A model generated the notes under the pieces. It saw nothing but the letters and a program-made list of their open reading frames with translations. It had not been told where the DNA came from and did no database searches. Positions 51,901-59,400 of a stretch of 64,000 nucleotides of DNA are shown here, in pieces. Location of the stretch: NCBI GenBank assembly GCA_006937955.1, contig SSNP01000094.1, forward strand, positions 1,391,753-1,455,752. Direction: 5' to 3'. Origin of the DNA: Pachypanchax playfairii (taxonomy: Eukaryota > Chordata > Actinopteri > Cyprinodontiformes > Aplocheilidae). The stretch's first letter is position 1; every line of letters begins with the position of its first letter. The translations under genes were made by a program, and so were the position numbers.

Positions 51901-53707
51901 CATCTAAAGAGCTTAAAAAAATACTGAATTTATCCAGGTACTTCTTTTTACCATTGGCTTCATCTTCTGACTTGTTTATGGCACCACAGTTATCCTGTGC
52001 TTCAGGAGCTGGTACCTCAAAACTGTAGGTGTCCCCAATTTCTTTCTGAACCCCATCTTTGACATCAATCATCAAGAAAGAGATTTCCTAAAAGGCATAA
52101 AGACAAGACAAGCCAGCATTTTATGAAATGAGAGACAAATTGTTTAAAAACCACAAGAGGAGTGATTAAGCTCAAATATTTACATGAAAATGAGTGTGAG
52201 GACAAGCTAAGCAGTTTCTGAAGTACAGATTAGTTCAGTACAGTTAGGGAAAAAGTATTTGAACCCCAGCTGATTTTGTAAGTGTGCCCACTAACAAAGA
52301 TCTGGATGGTGGTCCACTTTGAAAACCTTATTTAATGTATACATACAGTTTCTATTTTATTCTAAACAAAAAAGATTAAATAAATAATATAACTTAGAAG
52401 TTAAAACATGTTATTACACATTTTATACACTTAACCAGAGAAACCCATGTACTTATATTACCTCTTGTATCTTTTCTGGATTCACAGGAACATCCACTTT
52501 TGTTCGTGTGAATACACAGCAAACTCCTGTGAGGTATGTTTCAGCTAAATTAGCTAAAAACAGCCTCAGTGTTTTCCTGTCTTTAACTGGCTCAGGATAT
52601 CTGCGCCCACACTCTGGAAATAAATACAAAAAAATTGTATGAGAAAAAAAAACTGGAATATACCTGCTGATAATGTTTCTACATAAAACATGCATGATGT
52701 AATAGAAGAAGGAAAAATCATCAAGTTTGGTAGAGTTAACAGGTTAAAATGATGAATAAGACTAACATAAACAGTTGTTTTGATTGTTTTTTAAATACAA
52801 TGTTTTATTTCTAGCCTATTTTAAACCAGGTTTAGTCAGTCTATAATAGCAAAACTGGAAAAAATGTAAGTATATAAACCAGAATCCAACTACAATCATT
52901 TGTAATACGTTCCTACCTGCTCCAGGGATTTCAGACTCCTGATATACAAAGGAAATGTTTTTACAACCTCCAGCAGCAAAGAAATCATCAAAAGGTGCTA
53001 ACTGTTCAGCAATAAAAAATAAGAAAAAGTGTTTTAACAGATGTTAAAGGTTTATCATTATATATAAAAAAAAAAACTTTTCAACCAGGAACAAAACATA
53101 TAATGGAAGCATTTAATAAGACAGCTCAAAAAGTCCATTTGTTAAGAGCCACAACAATAATGTATTAAAATTTTGCTACAGAAAAATGGAACGTTGTCTT
53201 CAACTTCTGCTGTAAAAGGTCCTCTGAGTATCACGTTTTACTTTAATGTGAATCAAAAGCACATCTATCAGCTATTAAGTACACATCAGGATAGAATGTT
53301 GGATCTATTATAAGAACCCTGTGCCACAAACTGCCTACAAATCGTTCTTTGTAAGCATTCTTTTATTCAGACAAATCACAGTGCATCACAGTAAACTTAC
53401 TGATGGAGAATCTAAAATAAATTCTTCAACTGCTGTTGGCGTCAAAGACAGTCTAAGAGCCAGTGTCGTTATTATGTACTTGTGTGCAGGAGTAAGCAGC
53501 TTTTTGCGCTCCTCTCTTGCCATCTCATAACAGAGCTGAATGAGAAAAGAGTTGTTAAAAATAGTTATATAACCACTGAAAGCAACATGAACTGTGTTTT
53601 AGTAAATAGGTTGAATAGGGTGCTTATAGTAAAGCATTTAAAAGAAAGAAATAAAAACTTACATGTGATCCATGTTTGTTTGCTTTTAAATTTTGTGCAT
53701 CCATCAT
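14608..53707 (-). CDS. dnah8: dnah8, axonemal outer-arm dynein heavy chain, whole gene
   Basis: A gene of about 39 kb and roughly 80 exons for an axonemal dynein heavy chain, the ATP-driven motor of the outer dynein arm in motile cilia and sperm flagella. All family parts appear in order: N-terminal tail, linker, six AAA modules, coiled-coil stalk with microtubule-binding domain, and C-terminal domain. Within the DNAH5/DNAH8 pair the residues favour DNAH8: [15 protein letters not shown]-like [19 protein letters not shown] in AAA3, FAVKSTSPMDPMLYVCPIYK and DHWILRGVALLCDIK at the C-terminus, and DEDEPLFLSLINDLFPG before AAA2. The first coding exon is taken as 53663-53707, because its ATG follows an in-frame TGA and joins in phase to the 53401-53535 exon. 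An extra upstream N-terminal exon, as in long mammalian isoforms, cannot be excluded. I saw no frameshift or premature stop. The separate entries below give the domain blocks. Confidence 0.93.
15132..17958. repeat. Repeat-filled dnah8 intron (LINE 3' region with nested MITE)
   Basis: A large 3'-end intron. From about 16180 to 16800 it is strongly GC-rich with long open frames on both strands but no recognisable domain. From about 17580 to 17770 it becomes pyrimidine-rich and ends in an A-rich tail with 'gacccaaaaaagttgtaata'. I read the two parts as the 3' region of one plus-strand LINE, interrupted by the inverted-repeat element at 16831-17547. The piece at 15620-16060 looks like another unidentified interspersed repeat. 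The open frames in the GC-rich part are considered by-products of composition. Confidence 0.5.
16831..17547. mobile_element. MITE with ACACTRGCTACGTTTACATG ends
   Basis: Inverted termini: the left end ACACTAGCTACGTTTACATG is mirrored by CATGTAAACGTAGCCAGTGT at the right (one mismatch). It contains further 'atgtaaac' and 'cggaat/attccg' sub-repeats and no transposase frame. The target duplication could not be fixed with confidence, so the superfamily is left open. It splits a LINE-like 3' sequence, so it is the younger insertion of the two. Confidence 0.7.
22330..23554 (-). CDS. dnah8: dnah8 AAA5 exons
   Basis: Approximate exons are 23383-23554, 23126-23281, 22877-23032, 22606-22791 and 22330-22435. 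The block begins after the descending stalk helix with GFLSYCGPFNQSFRNMLLKD and KIPFTENFNI, then has SEWNLQGLPGDDLSVQNGII, TKATRYPLLIDPQTQGKTWI (the most conserved AAA5 strand) and SLGRPLLIADIFEELDPALD. It runs into the segment matching 'KLPNPxxxPEISA' and 'TEKQELE'. AAA5 has no consensus nucleotide-binding loop in axonemal heavy chains, and none is seen. Its role is structural: it carries the strut that contacts the stalk. The introns are short and contain no recognisable element. Confidence 0.9.
23744..25379 (-). CDS. dnah8: dnah8 stalk and microtubule-binding domain exons
   Basis: Approximate exons are 25274-25379, 24891-25068, 24639-24809, 24335-24550, 23942-24082 and 23744-23863. The ascending helix is the coiled coil MEASESVAKLAKELEVKEKE continued by VLAEVTVSAEAATIIKNEVQ and VKDKAQKIVEEIEKERAVAE. 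The microtubule-binding tip follows, with the ATVKKLAKPPNLVMRIMDCV type segment, SWGEALK, LQQFPKDAITEETVELLQPY and KKVCGNVAGLLGWTCAMAKY. The descending helix is NLLVQENRLAVANDKLSKAE then FDKVKAKCDVAMKEKQ, CRRKMQAASALTDGLSGEKV. The tip transmits nucleotide state in the ring to microtubule affinity through sliding of the two helices. All parts are present with family-like spacing. Confidence 0.9.
25491..28843 (-). CDS. dnah8: dnah8 AAA4 exons
   Basis: Approximate exons are 28651-28843, 28443-28565, 28230-28362, 27244-27400, 26939-27103, 25726-25952 and 25491-25607. The AAA4 P-loop GVGGSGKQ is at 28291-28314 in the context [20 protein letters not shown]. The Walker B region is GITFIFTDNEIKDEAFLEYL. 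It continues with LNNVLSSGEV, KNLHVVLCFSPVG-like sequence, KFPGLISGCTMDWFSPWPNE and RKRAHVTPKSYLSFINGYKT, which leads into the stalk. The preceding linker includes PYFVDFLRDEPEPTG. Two introns here host DNA transposons (26074-26817 and 27590-28124). Confidence 0.92.
26074..26817. mobile_element. Non-autonomous hAT-like element with 6-bp target duplication
   Basis: Terminal repeats CAGACCTGCCAA and TTGGCAGGTCTG are flanked by identical direct ATGTTG (26068-26073 and 26818-26823). CAG-type ends suit hAT elements, and a 6-bp duplication suits the hAT6-like subgroup. Inside are a (CA)n tract at 26150-26174 and a palindrome-rich stretch at 26300-26395 built from 'tgatcagtgatcag' units. A GC-rich part at 26400-26600 follows. 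No transposase frame was found. It lies wholly in a dnah8 intron between the exons at 25726-25952 and 26939-27103. Confidence 0.75.
27590..28124. mobile_element. TTAA-flanked MITE (AGCTATAGTGCGTAACTT ends)
   Basis: TTAA flanks at 27586-27589 and 28125-28128. The inverted ends AGCTATAGTGCGTAACTT and AAGTTACGCACTATAGCT are perfect mirrors. A diverged member of the same family lies at 44856-45927, sharing 'cgccccctagc' near the 5' end and about 180 bp before the 3' end. The reading frames inside on both strands have no recognisable domain. It is an intron insertion in the AAA4 part of dnah8. Confidence 0.85.
28921..30732 (-). CDS. dnah8: dnah8 AAA3 exons
   Basis: Approximate exons are 30499-30732, 30136-30280, 29902-30036, 29660-29782, 29362-29574, 29164-29273 and 28921-29090. 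The P-loop GEQGTAKT is at 29998-30021 (context VLLIGEQGTAKTVMIKG). It is followed by YGPPAGRRMTVFIDDINMPI (Walker B region), [46 protein letters not shown] and FNCTLPSNNSIDKIFG. The segment upstream, RLFVFCLMWSLGALLELEDR, is closer to DNAH8 than to DNAH5. AAA3 binds and hydrolyses nucleotide and gates the motor; its P-loop and B motif look intact. A TA microsatellite occupies the intron at about 29803-29823. Confidence 0.92.
30819..32069 (-). CDS. dnah8: dnah8 AAA2 exons
   Basis: Approximate exons are 31905-32069, 31559-31806, 31047-31289 and 30819-30960. The P-loop GPSGAGKT is at 31741-31764 (LMTLGPSGAGKTTVINILMR). It is followed by EMRMNPKAITAPQMFGRLDA, TNDWTDGIFSTLWRRSLKAK and the Walker B-like [20 protein letters not shown]. 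The stretch TLANGDRITMSPTCKLVFEV and ASPATVSRVGMVFMSSSALS completes the module. AAA2 normally binds ATP structurally. The exon order and sizes agree with vertebrate DNAH8/DNAH5. No repeat was recognised in these introns. Confidence 0.93.
32205..33510 (-). CDS. dnah8: dnah8 AAA1 exons (main motor ATPase)
   Basis: Approximate exons are 33344-33510, 33080-33257, 32797-32985, 32616-32702, 32420-32527 and 32205-32341. The module opens with FEWLKQSRFYFRDNSDKVIV and CTDRLVITPLTDR. The P-loop GPAGTGKT is at 33178-33201 within GGAPAGPAGTGKTETVKDMG. The Walker B motif is in [20 protein letters not shown]. It ends with NPGYAGRQELPENLK-type sensor sequence and the HYDFGLRNILSVLRTLG segment. This is the principal ATP hydrolysis site that drives the power stroke. 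All catalytic motifs are intact. Confidence 0.94.
33607..39521 (-). CDS. dnah8: dnah8 linker (DHC_N2) exons
   Basis: The linker is the lever that swings across the AAA ring. Approximate exons are 39286-39521, 38933-39039, 38722-38836, 38560-38622, 38298-38398, 38008-38143, 37640-37887, 36956-37177, 36097-36252, 35850-36011, 35616-35718, 35315-35419, 34917-35080 and 33607-33834. Conserved stretches are [110 protein letters not shown] and VGLLGIQMLWTRDAEEALKN, leading directly into AAA1. The exon series is complete, with no interruption seen. Introns at 36253-36955 and 37178-37640 contain DNA elements; the intron at 33835-34916 has nothing I recognise. Confidence 0.88.
33835..34916. other. dnah8 intron without recognised content
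   Basis: About 1.1 kb of AT-rich intron between the exons at 33607-33834 and 34917-35080. No inverted termini, LINE signatures or open exon-like frames with splice sites were recognised. Confidence 0.4.
36329..36850. mobile_element. TTAA-flanked MITE (AGAGGCC ends) in dnah8 intron
   Basis: Flanking TTAA at 36325-36328 and 36851-36854. The termini AGAGGCCATTT and TGGAAGGACCTCT are imperfect mirrors. The length is 522 bp, with no transposase frame. The interior is GC-richer than the surrounding intron, which supports an insertion. Confidence 0.65.
37258..37618. mobile_element. Possible degenerate TTAA-type element
   Basis: The left end AAAGGGATAGTTC roughly mirrors the right end GGGAACTCTCTCTTT. 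TTAA is clear only on the right (37619-37622); on the left the bases are GTAA. The intron lies between the exons at 36956-37177 and 37640-37887. This is a weak call resting on imperfect ends. Confidence 0.35.
39522..40443. other. dnah8 intron with assembly gap in poly-A
   Basis: Ten unknown bases at 39939-39948 lie inside a run of more than 50 A residues (from about 39905 to 39983). The gap is intronic, between the exons at 39286-39521 and about 40444-40568, so it does not interrupt the coding frame. The true length of the A run, and anything hidden with it, is unknown. Apparent open frames of poly-F or poly-K across it are artefacts. Confidence 0.85.
40444..53707 (-). CDS. dnah8: dnah8 N-terminal tail (DHC_N1) exons
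   Basis: The tail dimerises heavy chains and binds intermediate chains such as DNAI2. Approximate exons are 53663-53707, 53401-53535, 52918-53002, 52461-52614, 51930-52088, 51030-51197, 49577-49752, 49160-49283, 46918-47028, 46707-46808, 46460-46609, 46178-46375, 43662-43742, 43466-43564, 43224-43346, 43003-43139, 42719-42908, 42557-42636, 42306-42422, 41999-42118, 41704-41838, 41530-41613, 41343-41453, 41188-41265, 40940-41055, 40667-40831 and 40444-40568. Segments that align with DNAH5/8 tails include EELKKLLTPAHKYI-like ERKKLLTPAHKYIITTLALR, PEPVKDRKTLRLFLANLAET, ELEYWKRISVKFNSIISHIK, LYSKLLVRHPKTGKLVDNFD and CLSKMGLEIPKQALQFIKLE. Conservation is lower than in the motor, so limits are less certain. 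Several introns were expanded by transposons. Confidence 0.82.
44137..44681 (+). mobile_element. MITE with AGCTGGATTCAT ends, orientation A
   Basis: The left end AGCTGGATTCATGCTTACGC and right end GCGTTAGTATGAATCCAGCT form the inverted termini. The interior is CpG-rich for this region ('gacacgtcgga', 'tacgacgtcgta'). A second copy in the opposite orientation lies at 47797-48296. The flanking TGG on each side may be the target duplication, but this is uncertain. It is nested in the TTAA element 43929-46045. Confidence 0.75.
44856..45927. mobile_element. TTAA-flanked MITE (AGCTGGAGTGCGTAACTT ends), nested
   Basis: TTAA flanks at 44852-44855 and 45928-45931. The ends AGCTGGAGTGCGTAACTT and AAGTTACGCACTCCAGCT are perfect mirrors. 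It belongs to the same family as 27590-28124: both share the 'cgccccctagc' box near the 5' end and a long common 3' part. At 1,072 bp it is twice as long, with additional sequence in the middle (about 44990-45640) of unknown origin. It is the inner insertion of the composite. Confidence 0.8.
47656..48914. mobile_element. hAT element with 8-bp target duplication and nested MITE
   Basis: Termini TAGTGGTGCAACGGATC and ATGGTTCATAA-type mirror ending CATTGCACCCCTA fit hAT ends. The flanking 8-mers ATGTTGAT (47648-47655) and ATGTTGTT (48915-48922) agree at 7 of 8 positions. Internal 'ggatcggatcac' repeats support the 5' end. The element is interrupted by a MITE at 47797-48296. Without that it would be about 760 bp, which is too short for a transposase. 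Confidence 0.8.
47797..48296 (-). mobile_element. MITE with AGCTGGATTCAT ends, orientation B
   Basis: An inverted second copy of the 44137-44681 element. It reads TTGGATTCATACTAACGC at the left and GCGTAAGCATGAATCCAGCT at the right, with matching interior blocks such as 'gacgtgtcggagacacgcac', 'tacgacgtcgta', 'gattggtcagccaaacaacc' and 'gggagcacatctgcctttgc' in reversed order and complement. It is nested in the hAT element and slightly shorter (500 bp) because of internal indels. Confidence 0.8.
49753..51029. repeat. dnah8 intron with hAT end remnant and short TTAA MITE
   Basis: The intron contains the 87-bp palindromic MITE at 50274-50360. It also has a fragment at about 50400-50690 that includes 'ctaggggaaacactgca' near 50560, which is like the CAGTGTTTCCCCTAG terminus of fish hAT elements. 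A 27-bp sequence at 50603-50629 recurs at 51784-51810. A remnant 'cgcccatccctaa' near 49870 also looks like a hAT end. No coding sequence was seen. Confidence 0.45.
50274..50360. mobile_element. 87-bp TTAA-flanked palindromic MITE
   Basis: TTAA at 50270-50273 and 50361-50364 surround AGGTGCAATATGGAAT and its mirror ATATTCCATATTCCACCT. It is almost entirely inverted repeat, so it could fold into a hairpin. It shares its terminus with the 2.1-kb composite at 43929-46045 and is probably an internally deleted relative. Confidence 0.75.
51427..51813. repeat. Unidentified intron repeat with hairpin at its 3' side
   Basis: The stretch begins 'ttaaagagcaactcacc', resembling a TTAA MITE terminus, is GC-richer than its flanks and ends near a 27-bp sequence duplicated at 50603-50629. 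Arms at 51748-51762 (ccagatctatgtgta) and 51788-51802 are exact reverse complements with a 25-bp loop. It lies in the dnah8 intron between the exons at 51030-51197 and 51930-52088. Confidence 0.45.
52238..52345. repeat. Solo Tc1-type terminal repeat remnant
   Basis: Sequence beginning 'acagttagggaaaaagtatt' and then 'tgaaccccagctgattttgt' closely resembles the terminal repeat of a fish Tc1 family different from the full element at 7340-8941. No partner repeat or transposase is nearby, so it is a remnant in a dnah8 intron. Confidence 0.5.
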
Positions 53708-53873
53708 AAAGATGTTAGGAGGTAGGAATACTCTCCCCTGCTGTCAGAACGCGGCTGTTAGGCTTACTCTCTCTAAATTAGATTAGAAAATACAGTTAGA
53801 CATGTCTGAAACTCTATAGGGGAGTTTATTTTTGAAAAAGACATTTTCTTTACATATTAAAAATAAATAAATA
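53708..53873 (-). promoter_or_regulatory. Putative dnah8 5' leader or promoter
   Basis: The 166 bp between the dnah8 ATG and the adjacent DNA transposon. There is an in-frame TGA nine codons before... the first ATG region (within 53740-53760), which supports the chosen start. No X-box or TATA element was recognised here. The transposon may have displaced the ancestral promoter, or an upstream non-coding exon exists. Confidence 0.3.
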
Positions 53874-54868
53874 TAGTCAGGTCCATATATATTTGGACAC
53901 TAACACAAGTTTTGTTATTTTAGCTGTTTACCAATTCATATTCAAGATACAGTTATATAATCAATATGCAGACCCTCGGCTTCAATTTGATGGTATTCCC
54001 ATCCAAATTGGATGAAGGGTTTAGGAATTGCAACTCTTAAATATGTAGCCACCTCTTTTTCAAAGGGGCTCAAAGGTAGTTGGACAATTGCCTCAAAAGC
54101 TATTTCATGGACAGATGTGGGCTATTCCCTCATTAATCCATCATCAGTTAAGCAAGTAAATGGTCTGGAGTTGATTCCAGGTGTGGCATTTGCATTAAGA
54201 GGCTGTTGCTGTGAACCAACAAGTGTTCCAAAGAGATGTTAATGGAAGTGAAACAGACCATTCTTAGGCTGGAAAAAAAGAAGAAACCATCAGAGGGATA
54301 GCTGAAATTTTCAGAGTGACCAAAATCAAATGGTTCATTATCCAAAGCACACCACATCTTCTGTAAAACATGGTGGAGGCAGCATGACAGTGTGAGCATG
54401 TATGGTTTCCAATGGCACTGGATCACTAGTGTTTACTGATGATGTGACAGTAGACAGAAGCAGCCAGAGGAATTCTGAAGTGTAGAAAGATAAACTTTCT
54501 AAAGAAGCATATATGTCTCATAATTCAAATGAAAAAGCATTAACAGAAATGCCTTTTTATTTTCATAACACAGCTGCATTTATTGATCAATAAATCAAAT
54601 TATTTATCAACCATCCAAACTGCTTTTAAATTTTCATTAAAATGATAAAGAAAATTACATCACCAGATCTCAACCTGATCGAGCAGCATTTCACTTGCTT
54701 AAAACATAACTTAAGGCAAAAAGACTCACAAACAAGCAACAGCTGAAGACAGCTGCAGTAAAGACTTCAATTGAATCTCGAATTTCATTTCAAATCCAAT
54801 GTGATGACATGCAGAGCCCAAATCGTGAAAATTGTGTTACTGTCCAAATATTTCTGGGCCTAACTGTA
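53874..54868. mobile_element. 1-kb DNA transposon between dnah8 and sirt2
   Basis: The left end TAGTCAGGTCCATATATATT and right end ATTTCTGGGCCTAACTGTA are imperfect mirrors; the shared core is GTCC-A-ATATTTGGAC-like. TA dinucleotides border both ends, suggesting a TA target. Short frames on both strands (for example 54012-54242 plus) have no recognisable transposase motif, so it is degenerate or non-autonomous. The superfamily was not fixed. It lies 166 bp upstream of the dnah8 start codon. Confidence 0.65.
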
Positions 54869-56431
54869 GGTGTCTTAAATTAAGAAACTAAAAATTACTT
54901 GTGCTTCTTACAATTACTTCTAACGGTCAATTATCTAAAAGTTTTTGTACATCTAATATCACCTGACGTCCTATGGTTCTACTATTTATTATTTTATTAA
55001 AACGTAGTAGATAACTGAGAAACACAAATATGTGGATGGTGTTTGTAAACTAGAGTGACAAAACTAACTCAGCGCTTTTATTTATACTTTTTTCCACTAA
55101 ACCATTGAAGACAACTATTCAATGCATTGAAGTGTTGAAATTAATTATTGGTTTTTAGTACATTGCCCTGATGTTTTTATCTTTCTTTTAATCGTTTTAT
55201 TCAGTAATATTATCTTTATCATACTGGTTTTTTTTGTTTGTTTTATTTCTACCCATTTAGCACATTGTGATCTGTATCGATAAAAAGTGACATCTGATTG
55301 ACTTACTTGATGCAGGTTGGGATTTTGAAGGCAGTTTGCAATTTGGCATAATAATGAAAATGAATAGTTTTCTACTTTGAATCAGAGTTGGTAAAGTTGA
55401 TAATCGGATTAAACTGACATTTCTCCGGAGCAAAATGGTGGTTGCTGTATCCAAACTGCCTCATCTAGTATAGCTATTACCGGTTCTAACCGTTTGAATC
55501 AGGTAACCTCAACTTTGGGCGGCTACACAGGTAGAACGTAAAATAAAATAAATACAAAAAGGCCTCCCTAAACTTTCTCTTTCGGTCATTTTGTTTAACT
55601 TTACATTGACTGCCTCTTCTGGATATCTAATCTTTCACATAACCGATTTAAGACCGGTTTTCTGCAGAAGACAATTACATTTTGAGAGTACTGATTCACT
55701 TTTCTCTATTTCATTTAATCGAAATATTTAAAGAAGTCCCCAAAAACTAACCATATTCAGCAGCTTTGAACGGTTCTAACGGTTGATGTTAGCAAAAAAA
55801 AAAAAATTAGCATTTTGCCAAATACATGTATTGTTTTTCTTCCCTTACCAAAACTTGGTCATCTGTTGAAAAACGTGTCCTAGTTTCTGTAGGGCTCATA
55901 ATGACCAGGTTCCGTTTTCTAAATTTTCACTTAAGTTTTTCGTTCTGCCTCCTCAGAAGCTCTTGGGTTCCGTTAATCAAACCGCTGAATTGTCTCGCGC
56001 TTGACGGTTCGGTATGACGCAATGAATGAGAGCCGTTGAGTTTGACTTTGCTGTTTTTTTTAATAGATTCAAGCGGTTTATCGAATATTTCCATGTAAAG
56101 ATTCAAGTTGACAAGAAATTAGTAACTTCTTTCCTTTTATTTTGACTGTGATTGTAAATCTAATTCCAAACCAATACAAACCATTTGCATAACTCAAGAG
56201 ATGAGCGTTACTTTATGAAACATCTAAACGCTCGCGCACATATGGGTTTCATCCTAAATTCCAGAGAAAGAAGAAGTAGGAACTAATCTTCCCTTGTGGT
56301 CTGGGTCATGAGGAACACGGACGGAGTTTTTGACGGACGTAAAGAAGACGGGTAAATTCCGGTTTAAAAATCCAAAACAAATCTTGTAAATGAGTGTCAT
56401 TTGGACCCTTGAATTCTCAGTAGACGAATAA
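54869..56431. other. Divergent spacer and sirt2 promoter side
   Basis: No coding gene was recognised between the transposon and sirt2. The last 200 bp (56230-56431) are GC-richer and include an ETS-like 'attccgg' near 56357; they are the probable sirt2 promoter and 5' leader. The minus-strand frame at 55257-55454 ends in a good donor (gtaagt at 55301-55306) but joins out of phase to the dnah8 exons seen, so it is not called. Confidence 0.4.
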
Positions 56432-59400
56432 ATGTCTGATGCTTCAGGTATGAGGGCTGTTTAAACCGAAAGGGAAGGTTTTAATAAGTCTGTTTGGAAG
56501 TTTCACATTGTGGTTGTTGTTTGATTGTTTTTTTTTAGAGCTTCCCAGGAAAGTAGAAGAGGAGGTTTCGCTTGATCCAGTGGTGAGATTCTCAGAAAGA
56601 TAAAGTCCTGGTGCTGAAGAAAGAGACCCCGTTCCATCCCCGTGTCTCTGCTTCTCTTCTTTTGCAGGAACAAGTCGAAGAAAACAGCGGGGACGAAGCT
56701 GAAGGAGACACAGAAAGTACCGCAATTTTTAATTTTTAGCACCTCAACCATATTCAAACTATTTCACATTTACTTTGACTTATGATTGAGTAAAAATAAT
56801 AATACAGAGGCGTTCTTGAAATTTTAATTAGTTTAATCATCATGATCAGGTTTCTCACTGGTTTGAAACTTAGCTGGAACCTTCCAGTTTGCAGACTGTA
56901 GGGGGTTTGTGGGATTATTAGTTTGGCTCAGGTTTCAACCCACAGACCAAAAACGTGCACATTAGGCAGTTTGATATTTTAGGTGTGTGTGTGAATGTTT
57001 ACATGTCTCCATGTGACCCTGTGATGGACTGGCGACCTGTCCAGGTGTGACCCCGCCTCTCAGTGACTGCTGCAGTGTTGATATTTTGGCTTCAAAGTTG
57101 TTGGATAGTTTAAAATAAGTGCTTGAAGCTTTTATCAGACAGTATAGATGATTGTTACACTCTTCCCGTCCCGTGTTGTTTCTAGTGGACTTCCTGCGTA
57201 GCCTCTTCTCCAGCACTCTGGGACTTGGCTCAACAGAGAAAGTTCTGGATGAACTGACTCTGGACGGAGTGGCACGATACATAAGCAGCGGCAAATGTGA
57301 GTATTTATTTATTTATGATTGACACCTTATTGTTTACTCATTATTGATGAAGTCGCAATTTTCTCTGCATCCAAACAGGTAAAAATATCATCTGCATGGT
57401 TGGAGCAGGAATATCAACATGTCAGTATTTTATATTTGTTATCATAGAACAAGCTTTAAACTCAAATATACATGTGTTCAAATATACATAATCCCGCTCA
57501 CCTCCTGTCTCCACAGCTGCTGGGATCCCAGACTTCCGCTCTCCGGGAACTGGCCTGTATGCAAACTTGCAAAAGTACAACTTGCCTTACCCAGAGGCCA
57601 TTTTTCAGATAGATTACTTCAAGGTTTGAATAAGATTTTATAGCACATACGTTAAAAGTTAATGTCTTTCTTTGGAAAAAAAAAGATGAAATAATTTTCT
57701 CCATCTTGTATCTTAGAAACATCCAGAGCCGTTCTTTGCTTTGGCGAGGGAGCTTTACCCGGGACAGTTTAAGGTACAACAAAATGCTTGTAAATATTTT
57801 TGAGTGTTTCATCTCATCATGGCATCATAGTTGATCATTTTTTTCCACCCAGCCGACAGTTTGTCACTACTTCGTAAAGATGCTGAAAGACAAGGGACTT
57901 CTGAGACGTTGCTACTCGCAGGTAAAAACAAACATGCCAAAATAAAAGAACTTCCTGTTACTTCTTTGGTTACATGTTTGCTGCGTTTGTCCATGCAGAA
58001 TATTGACACCCTGGAGCGAGTAGCTGGGCTGAAAGGAGAGGACCTGATTGAGGCTCATGGAACCTTCTACACGTCACACTGCGTCAGCTCCTGCTGCCGC
58101 AAAGAATACGGCCTGGACTGGATGAAAGGTGTTTGGGTTCACAGGCATTATTAATATGTTCTAATTTTAGAAACAACCGCACAGACACACCACATGGAGA
58201 AAGAAAATCAAGGTTGAGTGCAATGGAGGCCATGTGGCAGGTTAGGGTGGGGGTGAAATTTTACCTCAGAAGCTGGAGCTCATGTCTGAGGTTATGTGAT
58301 ACTGAAAAGATCAAATCAAATCAAAAATACTTTATTAATCCCAGACCGGAAATTAAGTGTTGTTGTAGCTCAGTTCTTTTTCAGGGAGTCATTATAGAAG
58401 GTTATAGGTGTGGACAGGAAGGAACTCCTGTAACGGTCTGTGCTGCAGTGGATTATGAAGAACTTTCTGGCTGAAGACACTCTGTTGTTGAGTTACTGTG
58501 TTCTGAAGAGGATGATGATGGTTTTCCATCATGTTCTTCATCCTCCTTTGGACAATCAACTCAAAAGACTACAGTTCAGTCTCCAGGACAGAATCAGTCC
58601 TCCTTATCCATCTGTTCAGCCTCTTCATGTCACTTGCTCCGATGCTCCACCCCAACAGGTGATTGCAGGTGTGATCAGCTGACAAACTCCTTTTCCTTTG
58701 CTGCTCCTCTTCAAATCTCTGTCTGCCCGTATTATTGGAAAGCCAGGCAGAGACACACTGGAGTCCAGGATATGTTCCTTTAGCCATGTCTCAGTAAAAC
58801 ACGTGATGCTGCATTCCTGATACTCTGGCTGGGTCTTCAACAGAGTTTCAAGTTCATGATAGAGTTGATGTCACATCTGTGCACAAGTGGAACCCAGCTC
58901 CTAGCTGGACTTGTTTCTCAGATTCATGGGGAGAGGCATTGAGCAGGTGTGGGTCTACTCACAACCCCCATGTTGTAATAACTCAAGTTATTCTTCAGGG
59001 ATCCATTCTAGTGGGTTCTAGCTGTGGACAGGAAGGATCTCCTGTACTGGTCTGTGTTGGATATGAAGACACACTGAAGTTGTTACTGTGTTGTGAAGAG
59101 GATGATGAGTATTTTCCGTCATGTTTTTCTTTTTTTAATTTCTGATTTTCATTTGTTGATTTTTCGTCATTTTTACCTCCACCAGCCACCAGGTGGCAGC
59201 AGGGAAGTTATGTTTGTCTGACTGTTAACAAGATAACTCAAAAACTCCTGGACGGATTTTGATGAAATTTTCAGGATAAGTCGGAAATGGTACCCAGAAC
59301 GATCAGTTAGATTTTGATGGTGATCCGGATCACTGGCTGGGATTTCTGTCTGGATCCAGGAATAAATATCATCAAAATCCCAGACAGTGATCCATATTTC

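Noticed and set aside
14608..53707. Assignment of the heavy chain to DNAH5
   Set aside because: Several paralogue-distinguishing stretches (AAA3 [14 protein letters not shown], C-terminal FAVKSTSPMDPMLYVCPIYK) are closer to DNAH8. A phylogeny with both teleost paralogues would be decisive; grouping with DNAH5 would overturn this call.
55257..55454. Minus-strand 65-aa frame with a good splice donor, as a possible first exon of dnah8
   Set aside because: Joining its donor to the exon at 53663-53707 through the only nearby acceptor (ttctgacag) gives the wrong phase, and the peptide does not resemble any known heavy-chain N-terminus.
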